A program made the translations under genes and the position numbers. Shown piece after piece: positions 12,789 to 25,268 of a stretch of DNA of 64,000 nucleotides. The stretch is from Tetrahymena thermophila SB210 (Eukaryota > Ciliophora > Oligohymenophorea > Hymenostomatida > Tetrahymenidae), in contig NW_002476434.1 of NCBI RefSeq assembly GCF_000189635.1, forward strand, positions 1,302,001 to 1,366,000. The letters are read 5' to 3'. The number at the start of each line of letters is the position of its first letter. Within the stretch, counting starts at the first letter, position 1. The notes below the pieces were generated by a model. It ran no database searches and was not told the origin of the DNA. It saw nothing but the letters and a program-made list of their open reading frames with translations.

Positions 12789-14246
12789 TTTAATAAATTC
12801 TTTTTAAACCAATAAATAATTAAGAGTTACTTTTTTAATAAAAAAATAACAAAATATAAATTCAATATATTTATTTATTCACTCATTCATTCGTTTATTT
12901 TGCAATGAAAATTTATTATTTTGCACAGAGATATATAATATTTTAGCAATAAAAATGATAACAATTAATAATCATATTTTATTAATTTAATATAATTTTT
13001 TATTTTTTATCCAAAACATTTTATCCGTACTGTAATTAATTCAGATTTTTTTCTCTTTTTATTTATGAAGAAATTATAAAACTTTTATTTTCCTAACACC
13101 TTAAGATAGGTTAATCACTCAATTATTATTTCAAAATTATTTTGTTAGTAATATTGTAAAGCATTTAATCAAATTTTTTATTATTTCAATAGAATATAAA
13201 AGTTTATAATAGAGTATATTTTTAAGCTTTTAAAAATAGCTTTATTCTAAATAGAATAATAAAAAATAATAAATAAATTTTAACTTTTAAATTTTAATAT
13301 TTATTAAAAATTATTCTTAAAAAAGAAAACAATAAACAATTTATTTGCATTTTACGATTATATATATTAAAAGAAAACATTTGATTATTCAATTATTAAA
13401 AGATAATTTTTAAAATTAAAAATTTTATTTATTAAATATTTATACTTAGTTAAATACTTGATCATATTTTAAGCTAATAAGAAAAGCCAGTATTAGAACA
13501 ATTTATCAGTTTACTAATAATCTGAATATATAAATGCTTATGGAAATTCTTATACAAATCAATTCTTTTATTTGAAATTATAAATATTTCATATCTGAAA
13601 AATAAATAAAAATATATTAAAGCAATTTAAAATTATTAATTCTATTGTATACTCATTTTTTGCAAATATTAAATTAGTTTCAAAGTCATTTTTAATATTA
13701 TTCTCATTTTACTTATTAGTTATATTAACTTATTTGTTGCTTTCATTTTATATTACAAGTTAAAACAAAATTTTTTAGGTTTGATTATATTTAATACAAA
13801 TGTTAATCTCTTGAATTTAAAATTGAATATCAAATAAACAATTATCTTAATTTTCTAATTTATTACTTCTACATTAAAATATATGATAAATTTTAAATTT
13901 TAAATCTAAGTAAACATTTCACATTTGACAATTATTTTGTCCTTGTTATTTATTATTATGTTAAAGTTTTAAAAGTCTCATTTTTCTCACTAAAAGTTTT
14001 TTTATTTAAGAGTTTACTTATTTAGGATACAAACTGTTTATTAATAAGACAATTAATAGATTACTCGTACTCTTATTATAAAGATTGATTTTTTAGAAAT
14101 GAATAAATTTAATTTATAATATAAAAGAATTAAATAGTAAATGAATCCTTATTTTTTGATAAATGGATTTTCCTTATAAATTGTTTAAATTTTCTAAAAA
14201 CTTTTATTATTATTTATTATAAATTAAAGTTTATTTGGAAATTAAA
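12789..14246. other. Divergent intergenic region
   Basis: About 1.46 kb shared by the 5' ends of the coiled-coil gene (minus) and the S28 peptidase gene (plus). It presumably holds both promoters. Very AT-rich; no distinct element recognised. Confidence 0.5.
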
Positions 14247-15905
14247 ATGAAAAATTTAATTGTCTTAATTTTAATATTTGGTTTAGCTTGTTCTCAACAG
14301 TACTAAACAAAATACTTTGATTAACTGGTTGATCACATCGGCTTTGAAACAGGAGACAAAACTTTCAAGCAAAAATATCTTATTAAAGATGATTATTACA
14401 GATATGATAAAGGTCCTATATTATTTTACTGCGGTAATGAAGCTCCTGTAGATTTTTCTTTCGGTGGTGCAGGCTTTATGCACACTACGCTTGCTTAAGA
14501 ACTCAATGCTTTAGTTGTTTTTATGGAACACAGATATTTTGGCGAGTCTCAGCCCTTCGGAACAGAAAAAGAATCTTTTAAGAAAGGAAATAATAAATAC
14601 CTAACTAGTTTTTAAGCAATAAATGATTATGCTAAATTTTTAGTTTGGTTTAAGAAAAGTTTAGGTTGTGGAGATGATGAGTGCCCAGTTGTTGCTTTTG
14701 GAGGTAAATGAAATTAATAAAATTTTATTTTTAAAAGCCTTATCAAATATTTTTATCAATTACAAAGCATCTTATGGTGGTATGCTTTCAGCCTGGATTA
14801 GAATGAAATTCCCAGAAATCATTGATGTAAGCTTAGCCAGCTCAGCTCCTATCTTCTTGTATGAAAATAGAGAGGGTATAGATGAGACTCTTTTCTATAA
14901 GATTGTTACTGACACCTACGAATAAAATGGTTGTAATACATAAATTCACAGAGCTATGAACATTTTAACTGACTTGATAAATTCTCCTGTTCCATCTTTC
15001 TTATTTAAAATATAAAATAAAAAAATTTTAAATGAAATAAATGAAGGGATGAAAACTTGTAAACCTATTACAGATTAAGACAATTTAGATGTTCTAAGGT
15101 CTTACATAGATTAAGCATATAGTTATATGAGTATGTTTAATTATCCACAAGAAGGCCATTTTGTTTCAAAGATGCCTGCTTGGCCTGCAAATTATTCTTG
15201 TACTCCGTTTGAAGCTATTAATGATAAGTCAACTATTAGTTAACTCTTCTAGGCTGTAAAAAAGTCTGTTGATGTTTATTATGATTTTGAAGAATAAAAA
15301 GAATGTACTAATTTTAACACAGGTTCTACTGGAGAAATTAATACAAGTGCATATGAGATTCTTACATGTGCAGATATTGTTTAGCCTATTCACCCTAATG
15401 GTGTTACAGATATGTTTTACGATTAACCATGTAATTTACTTTTAAGCAAAAATCAATAATTTAATTTTCTTTTATTAAACAGGGGATAAAGATTCATATT
15501 AGCAATATTGTTAAGAAACTTTTGGATTAACTCCTAATTATGACTATGTCTTAAATTTTTATGGTGGTAAAAACGATGAAGAAATGAAGTAATTCACTAG
15601 AATTATTTTCTCAAACGGTTTACTTGACCCTTGGTAAAGTGGATCCCCAACAAAGTATATTAGCGACGATTTAGTAAATTAATTTATTATGCTTAATTAC
15701 CAAACTATTTAATTAATAAAAATTTATAAAAACAAAGCCTATTATCAATATGTACGCAGCTGCTCATTGTAGTGATCTTCGCTTACCTTAAAATGGAGAT
15801 GTAGAAAGTGTGATCTAAGCCAGAATACAAGAAGAAAAATATATAAAGCAGTGGATTCAAGAAAAGTTACCCACAGAATACTTTACTAAAAAATCCTAAA
15901 TTTGA
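14247..15905 (+). CDS. Serine carboxypeptidase, family S28 (Pro-X carboxypeptidase-like)
   Basis: Four exons with introns at 14704-14767, 15431-15482 and 15674-15737; the spliced frame is exactly 493 codons (492 residues), the usual length for S28 enzymes. A signal peptide (MKNLIVLILIFGLACS) sends it to the secretory/lysosomal route. Family hallmarks: YFDQLVDH near the mature N-terminus, GPILFYCGNE, FMEHRYFGES, the nucleophile motif GASYGGMLSAW (Ser154), FSNGLLDPW (Asp422) and AAAHCSDLR (His447). These form the Ser-Asp-His triad. Family members cleave peptides at prolyl or related bonds in acidic compartments (lysosomal Pro-X carboxypeptidase, DPP2, PRSS16). The AHC rather than AHH around the His resembles the PRSS16-like branch. 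The first intron splits the codon just before the catalytic Ser, so an unspliced reading loses the active site. Lysosomal or phagosomal digestion is the likely role. Confidence 0.95.
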
Positions 15906-16840
15906 ATGAAAAACAAAAAATAAACTAAAAAATATAATAGAATCTATTTATATAATTTAATATAATGAATTTTTTATAATAATTAAAAAAATTAATTAAA
16001 TGATTTTTTTATCAACTTTTTATAAAATAATTTCTAGATTTTTTTCTAATTTAAGAGACATTTTTAAAGTTATTTGAGCACTCTAATATGAAAAAAATTA
16101 TTGTGAGTACCTAATTAAAGTATTCAGCCTAAAATTTCATACATAAAAAAAACTTCCTTCTTAAAATAGAACACTATCTTAAATTTAAAAACACATTATG
16201 TTAAAGTAATTACTGTAATTTTATAATGTTTTAGACAGCCGATATTTTATTTTCATTAAATTTAATATTTATTATTTAAGAAAATAATAGAAATACATAA
16301 CAATACAAATAAAGTATGTATGTATGCATTCATGTATTGCTAGTTTTTTAAAAGCAGATAGTTACTTACTTACTAAAATATATTTTTAAACTTATTTAAG
16401 CTAACATATTTATTTCTTTATAAAGGTTTTAATATTTATGTAAAGAATAAAAATAAAATACAAATAAAGTTTATATTTCTACCTTTTTATTAACAAAAAA
16501 CAATTATTTAGATCAATATATTTTTTTTAATTTAATCAAGTTTTCTAAATTAAATATGATAGATTGATTATAACTAAAGACTCTTATATTTATGAGTAGA
16601 ATATAAATGGAATATAAATAAAGTAAGAATTGCTAGTTTTTATAAACATATAATTACTTACTTACTAAAACTTACTTTTAATTAAATTAAGTTTTCTAAA
16701 GTTTATTTTTTTTATTACAACCAATTAAAGACTCTTATATTTAGTAAAAAAAATTAGAATTTTAATATATTAAGTATTGTTAATTTTTTTATGGATACTT
16801 ATTTATTGATTTGAATATATTTACTCTCTTTATTGAATTT
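15906..16840. other. Convergent intergenic region with local repeats
   Basis: Lies between the 3' ends of the S28 peptidase and the TTLL gene. Contains short imperfect repeats: AAGACTCTTATATTTA recurs near 16577 and 16726, and a TAGTTACTTACTTACTAAAA-like string recurs near 16360 and 16650. A small palindromic TGTATGCATTCATG lies near 16320. No coding frame. Confidence 0.5.
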
Positions 16841-19800
16841 TCAAAAAGTTGATTTTTTTTATGAATGATTTGATTTTGGTTTAGGGCAATAAATATTTAA
16901 CAAAAATTCCCACATGTTTTCTTCATCTGGAAAACCGTCTACTGGCCAATTTGTTTCTTTTTTAGTAAGTCTTTGAGGAAGTGATTATTTTACTGTGCTT
17001 GAAACGTATATATAGTTGCTATTGTTTGGATGTCCTGGCTAAGAGTTAGATATTTAACTATCTTACTGAGTTGTACTACTGCATTTGGGAGATGCTGAAT
17101 CGCTATTTTCATTTTTATTCTCAAAGACGATAGATTTTCCATCTATCATATTGAGACTTTATGGTAGTTACTCATTTTCTACAATTACTTATTCTTCTTA
17201 TAAAACTAATTTTGTTTCATTTTATTCAGTTCTTATACTATTTGTTATATTTTGTAATGTTTTAGGGCTCTTAGCTTTCATCATTGCTTTTGCAGGGCTT
17301 ACTATTTGAGAAGGTGATTTGTTTATTTAAGGCTACTACTTTTAAAGAATTTTTGTTTTTGGAAATATTATATCCAGGGTTAATTTAAACGCATCGTCAA
17401 GCATACGAGGTAAAGCCTGCTGTAGGTGAGGTGAAGATTCATCTAAACATGGATTTGTATTAATTTCTAAAAGCCAAATATTAAATTTATCATCTACTAA
17501 AAAATCATAGCCATAAATTTCAAAAGTGTATTTTCTGTCTTCAGGATTAATTTTACGTTTAACACAATTCATAGTGTGGTAGACAATGTTTTTCATATCT
17601 TAATGCATTTTGCTTGTATCACACTCATTTGGGTGATGAGCTTAGCAGTATTTAAAGAAATTAGCCAGACTCATTTAATTTCCATTCTCAAATTCTCCAT
17701 AATTGTCAGCATATCTCTAAACAGCATTATTTGTGAGATGAATGAAATGATTATTAATTTGATTGTTGTCTAAGTTAAACTTTTAACCAGAAGTTCTTAT
17801 TACGCTTTCTTTAAAAAAATATACATCCATAGTATGTGTTACTAGGACCCAAGCACGGATATCAAATTTTCTATTGTTTATTAACATTGGACGTTCCACA
17901 TACTTTTATACTACAAATTGATGGCACTTGATGATACTCACAGGATCTTTATTTGCACTACTTTATGTATTTTTTCTCTTCTTAGATTAATCTGCATTTT
18001 AGTCTTACTAATTTTTTTCTGGAGAATAGTTTTCATTTGACCTTAAGTTTGGAGAAACAGACGTAATCTATTAATTAATTTTTAATTTAAAAATGTATTA
18101 TTTGCCATAAAAAACAAATTTACTTGCAATTATTACTAGTGGTTTTAGAGCTACTGAATCACTTTTTGTTAGAACTAAAATTTACTTTTGAAGTCAAGTT
18201 AATCTTAATCTTAAATCTAATTAGATTCTTTTTCTTAAGAGTTTTCTTTTTTCTGCTAACAATTTTAAGCTTCTATGATTTGTTGTTGGAGCTATTATTA
18301 TTATTATTATTATTATAATTATTCTTACTCCTGCTTATTAGGTACTATTTCTTTTTTTTTTGTTAAAGGTTTCTCTTCCATCCCTACGTAGTACTCTTAT
18401 ATGTATTTTTCTAATTATTCTATTTAATTGAATATGTAAATTCCTCTTCCTCGATTTGTGCCAGTTGGTTTTAAAAACCAGAAGTAGTTTTCTCCATTTG
18501 CAAAAGATTCATGCATCTTAGGCTTTGAAAAGGGATTCGGTTTTTCTTTTTTATCCTGCATCGGATATTGCATAAGAGGTTTTAAGCGTTTAACAAATTC
18601 ATTTACAGCCTTTTTAGGATTTTCTGGTTTTTTGAGAACTGAGCTGTTCTTCGGCATGTGCTTATAAAAAAACTTTGCAAATCTTTTCAGAGAAGAATCA
18701 CAATTTTCATCATCTAAGTCAATCAAAAATGTTAAAGGTGTTAAAGTGAACATATTTATCTTATTTTGTTCACAATAAGGCTTTAAGTTTTTTATCAGAG
18801 TGTATTTGCATGTTAATTCTTTGTGAAACTCTAAATGATTAACTAGCTATTTCATCCCTATTCCAATTCTATCAAATTTTACTGCTTAACTAATAGGACA
18901 CCACCTAAAGTTATAGGCTGTATTGTGAGTTTCAATTGCTCTCCAGTTCTCTCTTGTTTCCATGACTCTTTTAACAATAAGGCAATTATTCCCATAGTTA
19001 ACAATATACTTGTAATAGGATTCTTCTTTATTCTGAGCAATTTACTAGAAATTTTATTAATTAGGTGAAAACTATATATTTTGCATATAGTTTGAACTCT
19101 GCTATACTTATGAAGAGCTACTTCTTCCTCCTCCTTACTAATAAGTAAATGCTTACTAGCTGTAAGCAGATGTAAAATTGTTATTTTAATCAGATACTTA
19201 TCTATTCAATTCACTAACAAAAAACTATCTACCTTGAAGAGGGGATTTATGAGTCTAATTTGTGCTAGAATAATGTATTTTTAATAGTTGATTATTCTCT
19301 TACGACTTTTCATTTTAAATACTTTTCTATTTAGGAGAAGTATTTTAATTTTATGTAGCATTTTTGCTAGGTTAATTTTATTAAAAGTTTTGGATTTAGC
19401 TAAAAATGTCTGGCTTATTTGTTTGAAAACCTGTTAGCGGATAGTTTTTTACACTAGATAAAGTTCTGCCCATGTTATTTGCTGACTGATACTATGATTC
19501 GAATTATTATTGCTAGAAACCTGAATAGCTAAAAATTGAAGAAGGAGTATTGTTGTTAGCTCCTAAATCTTATTTAGTTTAATTAGAATAATAACCTGTA
19601 TCATAGAATGTCTATCCTTTTATTAGATTAGAAGTGAACTGCTAATTATAATTTCTTGTGTACTTGTTGCCATATTGTGCTGTTTGTATTCTATAATTAT
19701 TATCTCCCAGCAAACGCACTGGGCTTCCTTTGCTTTCTCTAGATTGTTTCTCTATTTTTTTGGCAATCAAAACTATATGTTAAACTTAGCTAGGCTTGAA

Positions 19801-19962
19801 ATCGCTTTTATATTCATTTTGATATTCATAATATCTTTTCTTATTGCTCCCTAAAAGAGGTGACTGCATCAAGCCTTGCGGAGTTGATTCCTTTTGTAGA
19901 TAATTGGATTATGAGATTTTATTAATCTCTGCTATACTATTACTAATATTCGCGGATTGCAT
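16841..19962 (-). CDS. Tubulin-tyrosine-ligase-like (TTLL) family protein, 1021 aa
   Basis: ATG 19962 is the first in-frame ATG after an upstream in-frame TGA; TGA stop at 16841. One intron at 18068-18123 (56 bp); the spliced length is exactly 1022 codons. Residues 1-380 are Gln/Asn/Ser-rich and probably disordered. The TTL/ATP-grasp domain spans about 390-840, with WFLKPTGTNRGRGIYIFN (495-512), RKFDIRAWVLV (about 675-685), HFIHLTNNAVQ (about 730) and the metal/ATP-binding core YGYDFLVDD..WLLEINTNP (798-819, with Glu814 and Asn816). These enzymes ligate amino acids (Tyr, Glu or Gly) to tubulin tails, typically in cilia. A Gln-rich insert of about 70 residues, partly encoded by a (TAA)n repeat, splits the catalytic domain at about 540-613. 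The C-terminal 180 residues are low complexity. Glutamylase versus glycylase cannot be decided by eye. It lies 245 bp upstream of, and collinear with, the TPR gene's 3' end. Confidence 0.95.
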
Positions 19963-20207
19963 AAGTTAGAGCTTTTTCTATAAAGTTATTATTATTATTA
20001 TTGCAAATTAACTTCAAATTAATAATTTTCTCATAAAGCAAGAAATAAAAAATACTAATTAAAATTAATTAAAGTTTGATTTTTTTTTTTAATAAACACA
20101 ATAATATTTTTAATATGATTCAATAGATTTAATTTGTGGTTTTAATCAAATTAACAAATTTATAAAATATAAACAGCAACTTTAAATATTAAATACGCAT
20201 TTCACTT

Positions 20208-22043
20208 TCAATTCTTTTAGTTTATTTTATATAAAGATTCGATAAATTAAATGTGTTGTTATTCTTCACTGAAAAAGTCAGGGAAGTACTACAACAAAGT
20301 GCTTTTGCACTATTGAGCTTCCTTTTCTTAGTTATTAAGCTTATAGCAATTATAAAGTTCAAAAAGACAGTAATCGTTTTCCCCACTGAGTTGAATAGCC
20401 TTGTTATAAGAAATGATTGCGTCTTTGACTTTGCCTGACTAGAGCTAAATCTATCCACAAAAGTAATGATAGTTAGCTTCTTCAGGTTATAGCTTGATCA
20501 ATTCTTAATATTAATAAATAGCTTTATCTAACTACTTCTGGTTACGATAAAGAGATGCCAAATTTACTCTATGCTGCAATGAATCTGAGTAAAACTCAAC
20601 CAATTTTTATTCTGATTAAATAGCTAAATCAATTTAATTGGTCAATAAAAAGAGTTGAGTGAAGAAATTAAACATTATGCACTTCTATTTGTCTAAATTC
20701 AATTTTTAGTTCATAAATTATTATTCCATCTATTTATACAAGTTCTCAGCCAACTTTTATGAAAATGGAATAGTATTTTAACAAAAGATTTCACCATTTT
20801 CAGATACTTTTTCGGCATTTAATTTTTCTTAAAGGCATTAAAGGAGATTAATACAATCAATATTTTCTCTAAAAAAGTCATCAGAATTAATTCCTTATTA
20901 AATATACTCCAAAGCCTTTTGAGTGTCTTTATTAACTGCAAAAATATTTGCTAATCTCAAGAAACTTTCAATATCAACTTCTTTAGCTTCGATATTTCTT
21001 TTTAAATATTCTATGCACTTTTCCATATTTCCTATTTGCTCGTAGCAGAGAGCTAAGTCATAGTAAGGAAGAGGATTTTCAGGCTATTGTTATAAACAAG
21101 CTTCAAGATTTTCAACTCCAAGCATACCTTCACCTAAAAATCTTAAATTTTGACCAAGATTAAATCTAGCTTTATAATTTTAAGGATCTGATTAGACAGA
21201 TCTCAATAAATAGCAAGTACTTGTTTCATAGTCTCCTTTTCTTTTTAAGATCATCCCTAAATTTAAATTAGCTTAAGGGTGATTTTGATCCTGTGAAACA
21301 TCAATAGCTTTTTAGTAGAACTAGACAGCTTCTTCCAATTATCCTTTACATTCCTACAAAACACCTAATGAATATAAGATAGCATCGTTTTGAGGTACTC
21401 TTTCGTGTTGTTGTTTTAAAAAAGCAATACCCCTATCAATTTAATTTTCAGCTATATAATGGTCAATTAAGTCTTAATTTACTAATAAAGCGTTGTATTA
21501 AATTGATTTTTCTGAATAGTTTAAATATTAAATCATATCTTTGATCTATAAATAAAGCTAAGCTAATTCATAGCATGATGCTTCAATTAAAAATGATACA
21601 TTTTCATTTTATTTGTCTAAATTGATAGCATTTTCTAAATGCTTAATCAAATTTTAAAACTCCTTAATTGAATCAAGTAGTAATCCTTCTTTCTTTAAAC
21701 TATAAGCTAATAAATATCTTACTCTACTCTCATCAGGAACAGTGTTTTATTGTAGAACTTCTCTGCATCTGCTAATTGCTTTTGAGTATTCATTCTTTCT
21801 TATTAATTCATTTATTTGCCTTGTTTCTTGATTTTAAATATAGAGCTCAGTTTGATTCAATAAAGTATTGATTTCTTGATCTAATTTAATTTATTCTTTA
21901 TCATTTTTAACACTAAACAACTTTGCCGCTTTGAAACACAGTTAATAACTACTACTTTGTTATCTAAATAAGTTTTAAGGAGATTGTTTTTGATAAGAGA
22001 GTCTTCTTGTAAGCTATACAATACTTTTTCTAAATAGTTCCAT
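20208..22043 (-). CDS. Tetratricopeptide repeat (TPR) protein, 611 aa
   Basis: Single-exon frame of exactly 612 codons, ATG 22043 to TGA 20208. After about 70 residues the protein is a series of 34-residue helix pairs with TPR consensus spacing, such as QANLNLGMILKRKGDYETST, YKARFNLGQNLRFLGEGM and PYYDLALCYEQIGNMEKC, ending with ANYHYFCGQIQLQSGKVKDA. At least eight repeats can be recognised. TPRs form scaffolds for protein complexes; ciliates use them widely in intraflagellar transport and basal bodies, but nothing here fixes the partner. There is no signal peptide or membrane segment. The reading depends on TAA/TAG as Gln throughout. Confidence 0.9.
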
Positions 22044-22630
22044 TTTAATATTTACCTACCTATGCTAATCTTTTATATCTTAATTAATTAAGTGAATATT
22101 TTTTTGATTAATATTTATACGATTAGATATCTTTGATCAGACTTTTCGAGAATATTGCATATTAACAAAAATATTTTGTAACAAATTTAACAACTAATTA
22201 ACTACATATCATTACAAAACTTTCTAGCATTCTCATATAAAACTGAAAAAAATAGCTTTTAAAAAGCATGTTTTTTATATAAATATCTAAAAATACTTAA
22301 ACTTTATGCATAATTTTTTAAAATAATAAATTTTAAAATAGAACATAATATCAAAAATTAAATTTTATTTTTTTAATGAATTAACTGTTTTAAAATGAAA
22401 ATTATTTTTATTTTAAACTTTTTTATTTTTAGTATTTTTTATAAAAATTATTTTAAATATAAACAAACTTTTTAATTTCAAATAAAATTTAATAAATTAA
22501 TATATACCTTTATCCCTAATAACTAAATCTAAAGTTTGAATTTCATCAGACATATATAAATTTACAATAAAAATTATTAATTTCAGATATAATCTAAATC
22601 AACAATTAAAAATTAAAGTATATATTACAA
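22044..22630. other. AT-rich intergenic DNA
   Basis: 5' flank of the TPR gene (minus) and left edge of the secreted-protein duplication. No element recognised. Confidence 0.5.
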
Positions 22631-22778
22631 TATATATATTAAAGTAACTTGGCATTTATTTAAGCATAGATGGTTAAGCTCTTATTTGATGAAGTTCTTT
22701 CTATGAAAAGTTTTTATAAATTAAAATTTAATTGTGTAATTTATGTTACAATAGCAAAACAGAAGAGTAATTCATTTA

Positions 22779-22847
22779 ATGGCTGAAAATACCTATCAAG
22801 ATCAAATAAATAGTGAAAAATCTTATACCACTTTGCAATTGTAATGA
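22779..22847 (+). CDS. Conserved 22-codon upstream ORF (copy 1)
   Basis: ATG at 22779, TGA at 22845-22847, encoding 22 residues beginning MAENTYQDQINSEK. It lies 207 bp before the start of the secreted-protein gene. The duplicate keeps the frame and length exactly while the surrounding noncoding DNA has gained and lost bases. One Gln codon changed CAA to TAA, silent only in the ciliate code. It may be a regulatory upstream ORF or a tiny peptide gene. Confidence 0.4.
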
Positions 22848-23054
22848 AATTTATACCACATCAAAATTTACAAAATTTGTTAAGGAAATCTAACATAAAT
22901 TTTATAACCATAAGTTCTTATATTTAATTTTAACAAAAAATGATTAGTGTGTTTTGAACAATTAATCTTTTGAAAAATAAAATCGCTTAAAAAGATTCAA
23001 ATAAATTAATAATTACAGTATTAAAGAATAATAATACAGAATAACCTAAAAAGT

Positions 23055-23989
23055 ATGATAATAAAAGGAAAAATCATTTTGATATTAGCTTTGCTAAACA
23101 TATGCTTGACAGCTCCTATTAACATTCCCCTCAATTCTAATAATTGGTAATTAGTATGGGGTGGAAATCAGTTTTAATATGCCACCATTGCAAATGGTAA
23201 CACAATATTAGTTTTTATATTTTAGTGGTTATAGATTACAAAGCATAATGTAAAAAATATTTCATATAAATAGGTCAAAAGATGTCATGGGTTGGATAAC
23301 AAGTCTCTTAGTGCTGCAGCTGCGGAGTAAACTATGATACCTATTCCACTTTGGTAGAGAGTACTAATATATGGGCCAGATACTTTAAATTAAATATCAC
23401 TGCTTCTACTCCTGCTTAAGCAAGATAGGGAAGTGCTCCTTGTGCTTGGGAGGTCTTCTGGGTTGGATTCAACTGGAGATGGACTACTTAACCTGAAAAA
23501 AACTCTAATTACGTAATTTATAAACCAGCTGAAACAGGTATAAATGGTGGTTTAGAATTAGGTACTATGTCTTAGACTGTTGGCTAAACGTTTTTGTACA
23601 CTCCTGGTACTTTACCTCAATATGGTGCCTTGCAAATAGGAAAATATTATACCTATAATATTAACAGAGGATTTAATAGTATACAATTAGGTTTAAATAA
23701 CACATACTATCCCGCTTAACCAAACACTGGCTTATTTGATTAGCTTGGTTCTATAATGCTTTATACTGAAGACTCTTCAGCCTCTATTTCTTCAGTCTCT
23801 ATTGATTTCTACTAGACTACTACCAGATATTATTCTAACACAACAATTTAGAATCTAGCTAATAATTATGTAAGTCTTGAATCAACAGTCGCTAGCTAAG
23901 TAGGAGTGAGTGCTAATAAAATTATTCTAACAGGCTTATAATAATTAAATTCAACTACTATTATAGGATATTTCTATTAAAATAGTTGA
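23055..23989 (+). CDS. Secreted protein, copy 1 (285 aa, one intron)
   Basis: ATG 23055, TGA 23987-23989; intron 23197-23273 (77 bp, GTAACACA..AAATAG); 286 codons after splicing. Signal peptide MIIKGKIILILALLNICLTA. The mature protein is rich in Trp, Tyr, Asn and Thr, with a Cys cluster (QCCSCG) after the intron and motifs WEVFWVGFNWRW and GSIMLYTEDSSASISSVSI. The closing segment resembles the last strands of concanavalin-like/DUF1080-type jelly rolls, so a carbohydrate-binding beta-sandwich is a reasonable guess, not a demonstrated homology. No membrane anchor, so it is likely secreted. Four introns' worth of alternative frames were not needed; the single intron restores a gap-free frame in both copies. 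Confidence 0.88.
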
Positions 23990-24850
23990 AATATATTAAA
24001 TACCAATAAAAAATATATATTAAATTAAAGTGATAGCTTGTTTTTTTCTTCTTTCTTTCCATTAATTATTTCATATGAGTACAACAAAAATAAATAATAT
24101 TTTTATAGCTATTTTGTTTATTTTTGAAAAAATAATTTTATTTAACGATTTTATATTTTAAATTATTAATAAATAATTAGATTATTAAGTATTTTAATAT
24201 ACTTATCATTAAATGTTTAGTTTAAATAGTATTTTTATTAAAAAAAACCATATAATAGCCAATATTAGTTTTTAAATTTAATTTATTCATTAAACATTAC
24301 TGTATTATTTATTCTTTTATAGATTATTTTATTCCCATTTCTGAATTTGTTTAAATTGATCTATTCTAAAAAAAATTAATATGATTATTTATATTGTTGA
24401 AAGATAAGCCAAATATGTGAAAGTAAACCACAAATTTATTGAATAAATCAATTTTCTTAAAAGCAAAATCATAAAAATAAATTAATACCACTATAATTTA
24501 TTGATGCATAAATTTTGTAAGAAATTATTTAAACTAAAATAATTCTACTTTAAAATAAGATTAGGTTTTTAACTAAGTTTATTAATCTATTTTATTTTGA
24601 AATTTAGAATTTTTATCTTAAATAAGTTTTAAGGTTGTGTCAATCTTAAAAATAATACCAGTATCCCTCTAAATTAAGGTGAAATGTAATTTAAGGTTTC
24701 AAAAAGGAAATACAATTATTTTAAAATTAAGATTTTTGGATTCAAAAACAAAATTTTTTTCATAAGAAAGAAAAAAATTGTGGTATATATTAAAAAAAAA
24801 ATGGGTTATTTCGATTATAATCTTAATGAGAAATTGAATAAAAACATATA
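23990..24850. other. Spacer between the duplicated secreted-protein units
   Basis: AT-rich 3' flank of copy 1. It aligns with 26192-26945 downstream of copy 2 but with many differences. No gene seen. Confidence 0.5.
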
Positions 24851-25005
24851 AAACTTCGATAATTATATATGCTTAAATTGTTAAGCTTTTATTTGAAGAA
24901 GTTCTTTTCTATGTAAAGTTTTTATGAATAAATTAAAAATTTTTTTGATAAAAATTTAAGATGTAATTGATGCTACAATAGCTAAACAAAAGAGTCATCT
25001 ACATA

Positions 25006-25074
25006 ATGACTGAAAATATCTATTAAGATCAAAAAAATAGTGAAAAATCATTTATCACTTTGCAATTATAATGA
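25006..25074 (+). CDS. Conserved 22-codon upstream ORF (copy 2)
   Basis: Counterpart of the ORF at 22779-22847: same 22 codons in length, starting MTENIYQDQKNSEK, ending Leu-Gln then TGA. It lies 194 bp before the start codon of copy 2. Confidence 0.4.
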
Positions 25075-25268
25075 AATTCATACCACACCAAAATGTATGA
25101 AATAAATCTAACATAAATTTTATAACCATTAATTCTTAGATTTAGTTTTAGGAAAATCTGATTAGAGTGTATTGAGAAATTTTTGAAAAATAAAATCACC
25201 TAAAAAGATTCAAATAAATTAATAATCGCAATTAAAAGATTAAAAGAATATTGAACAATCTAAAACGT

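Noticed and set aside
20253-20458. ORFs on both strands near the 3' end of the TPR gene
   Set aside because: Alternative frames of the TPR coding sequence.
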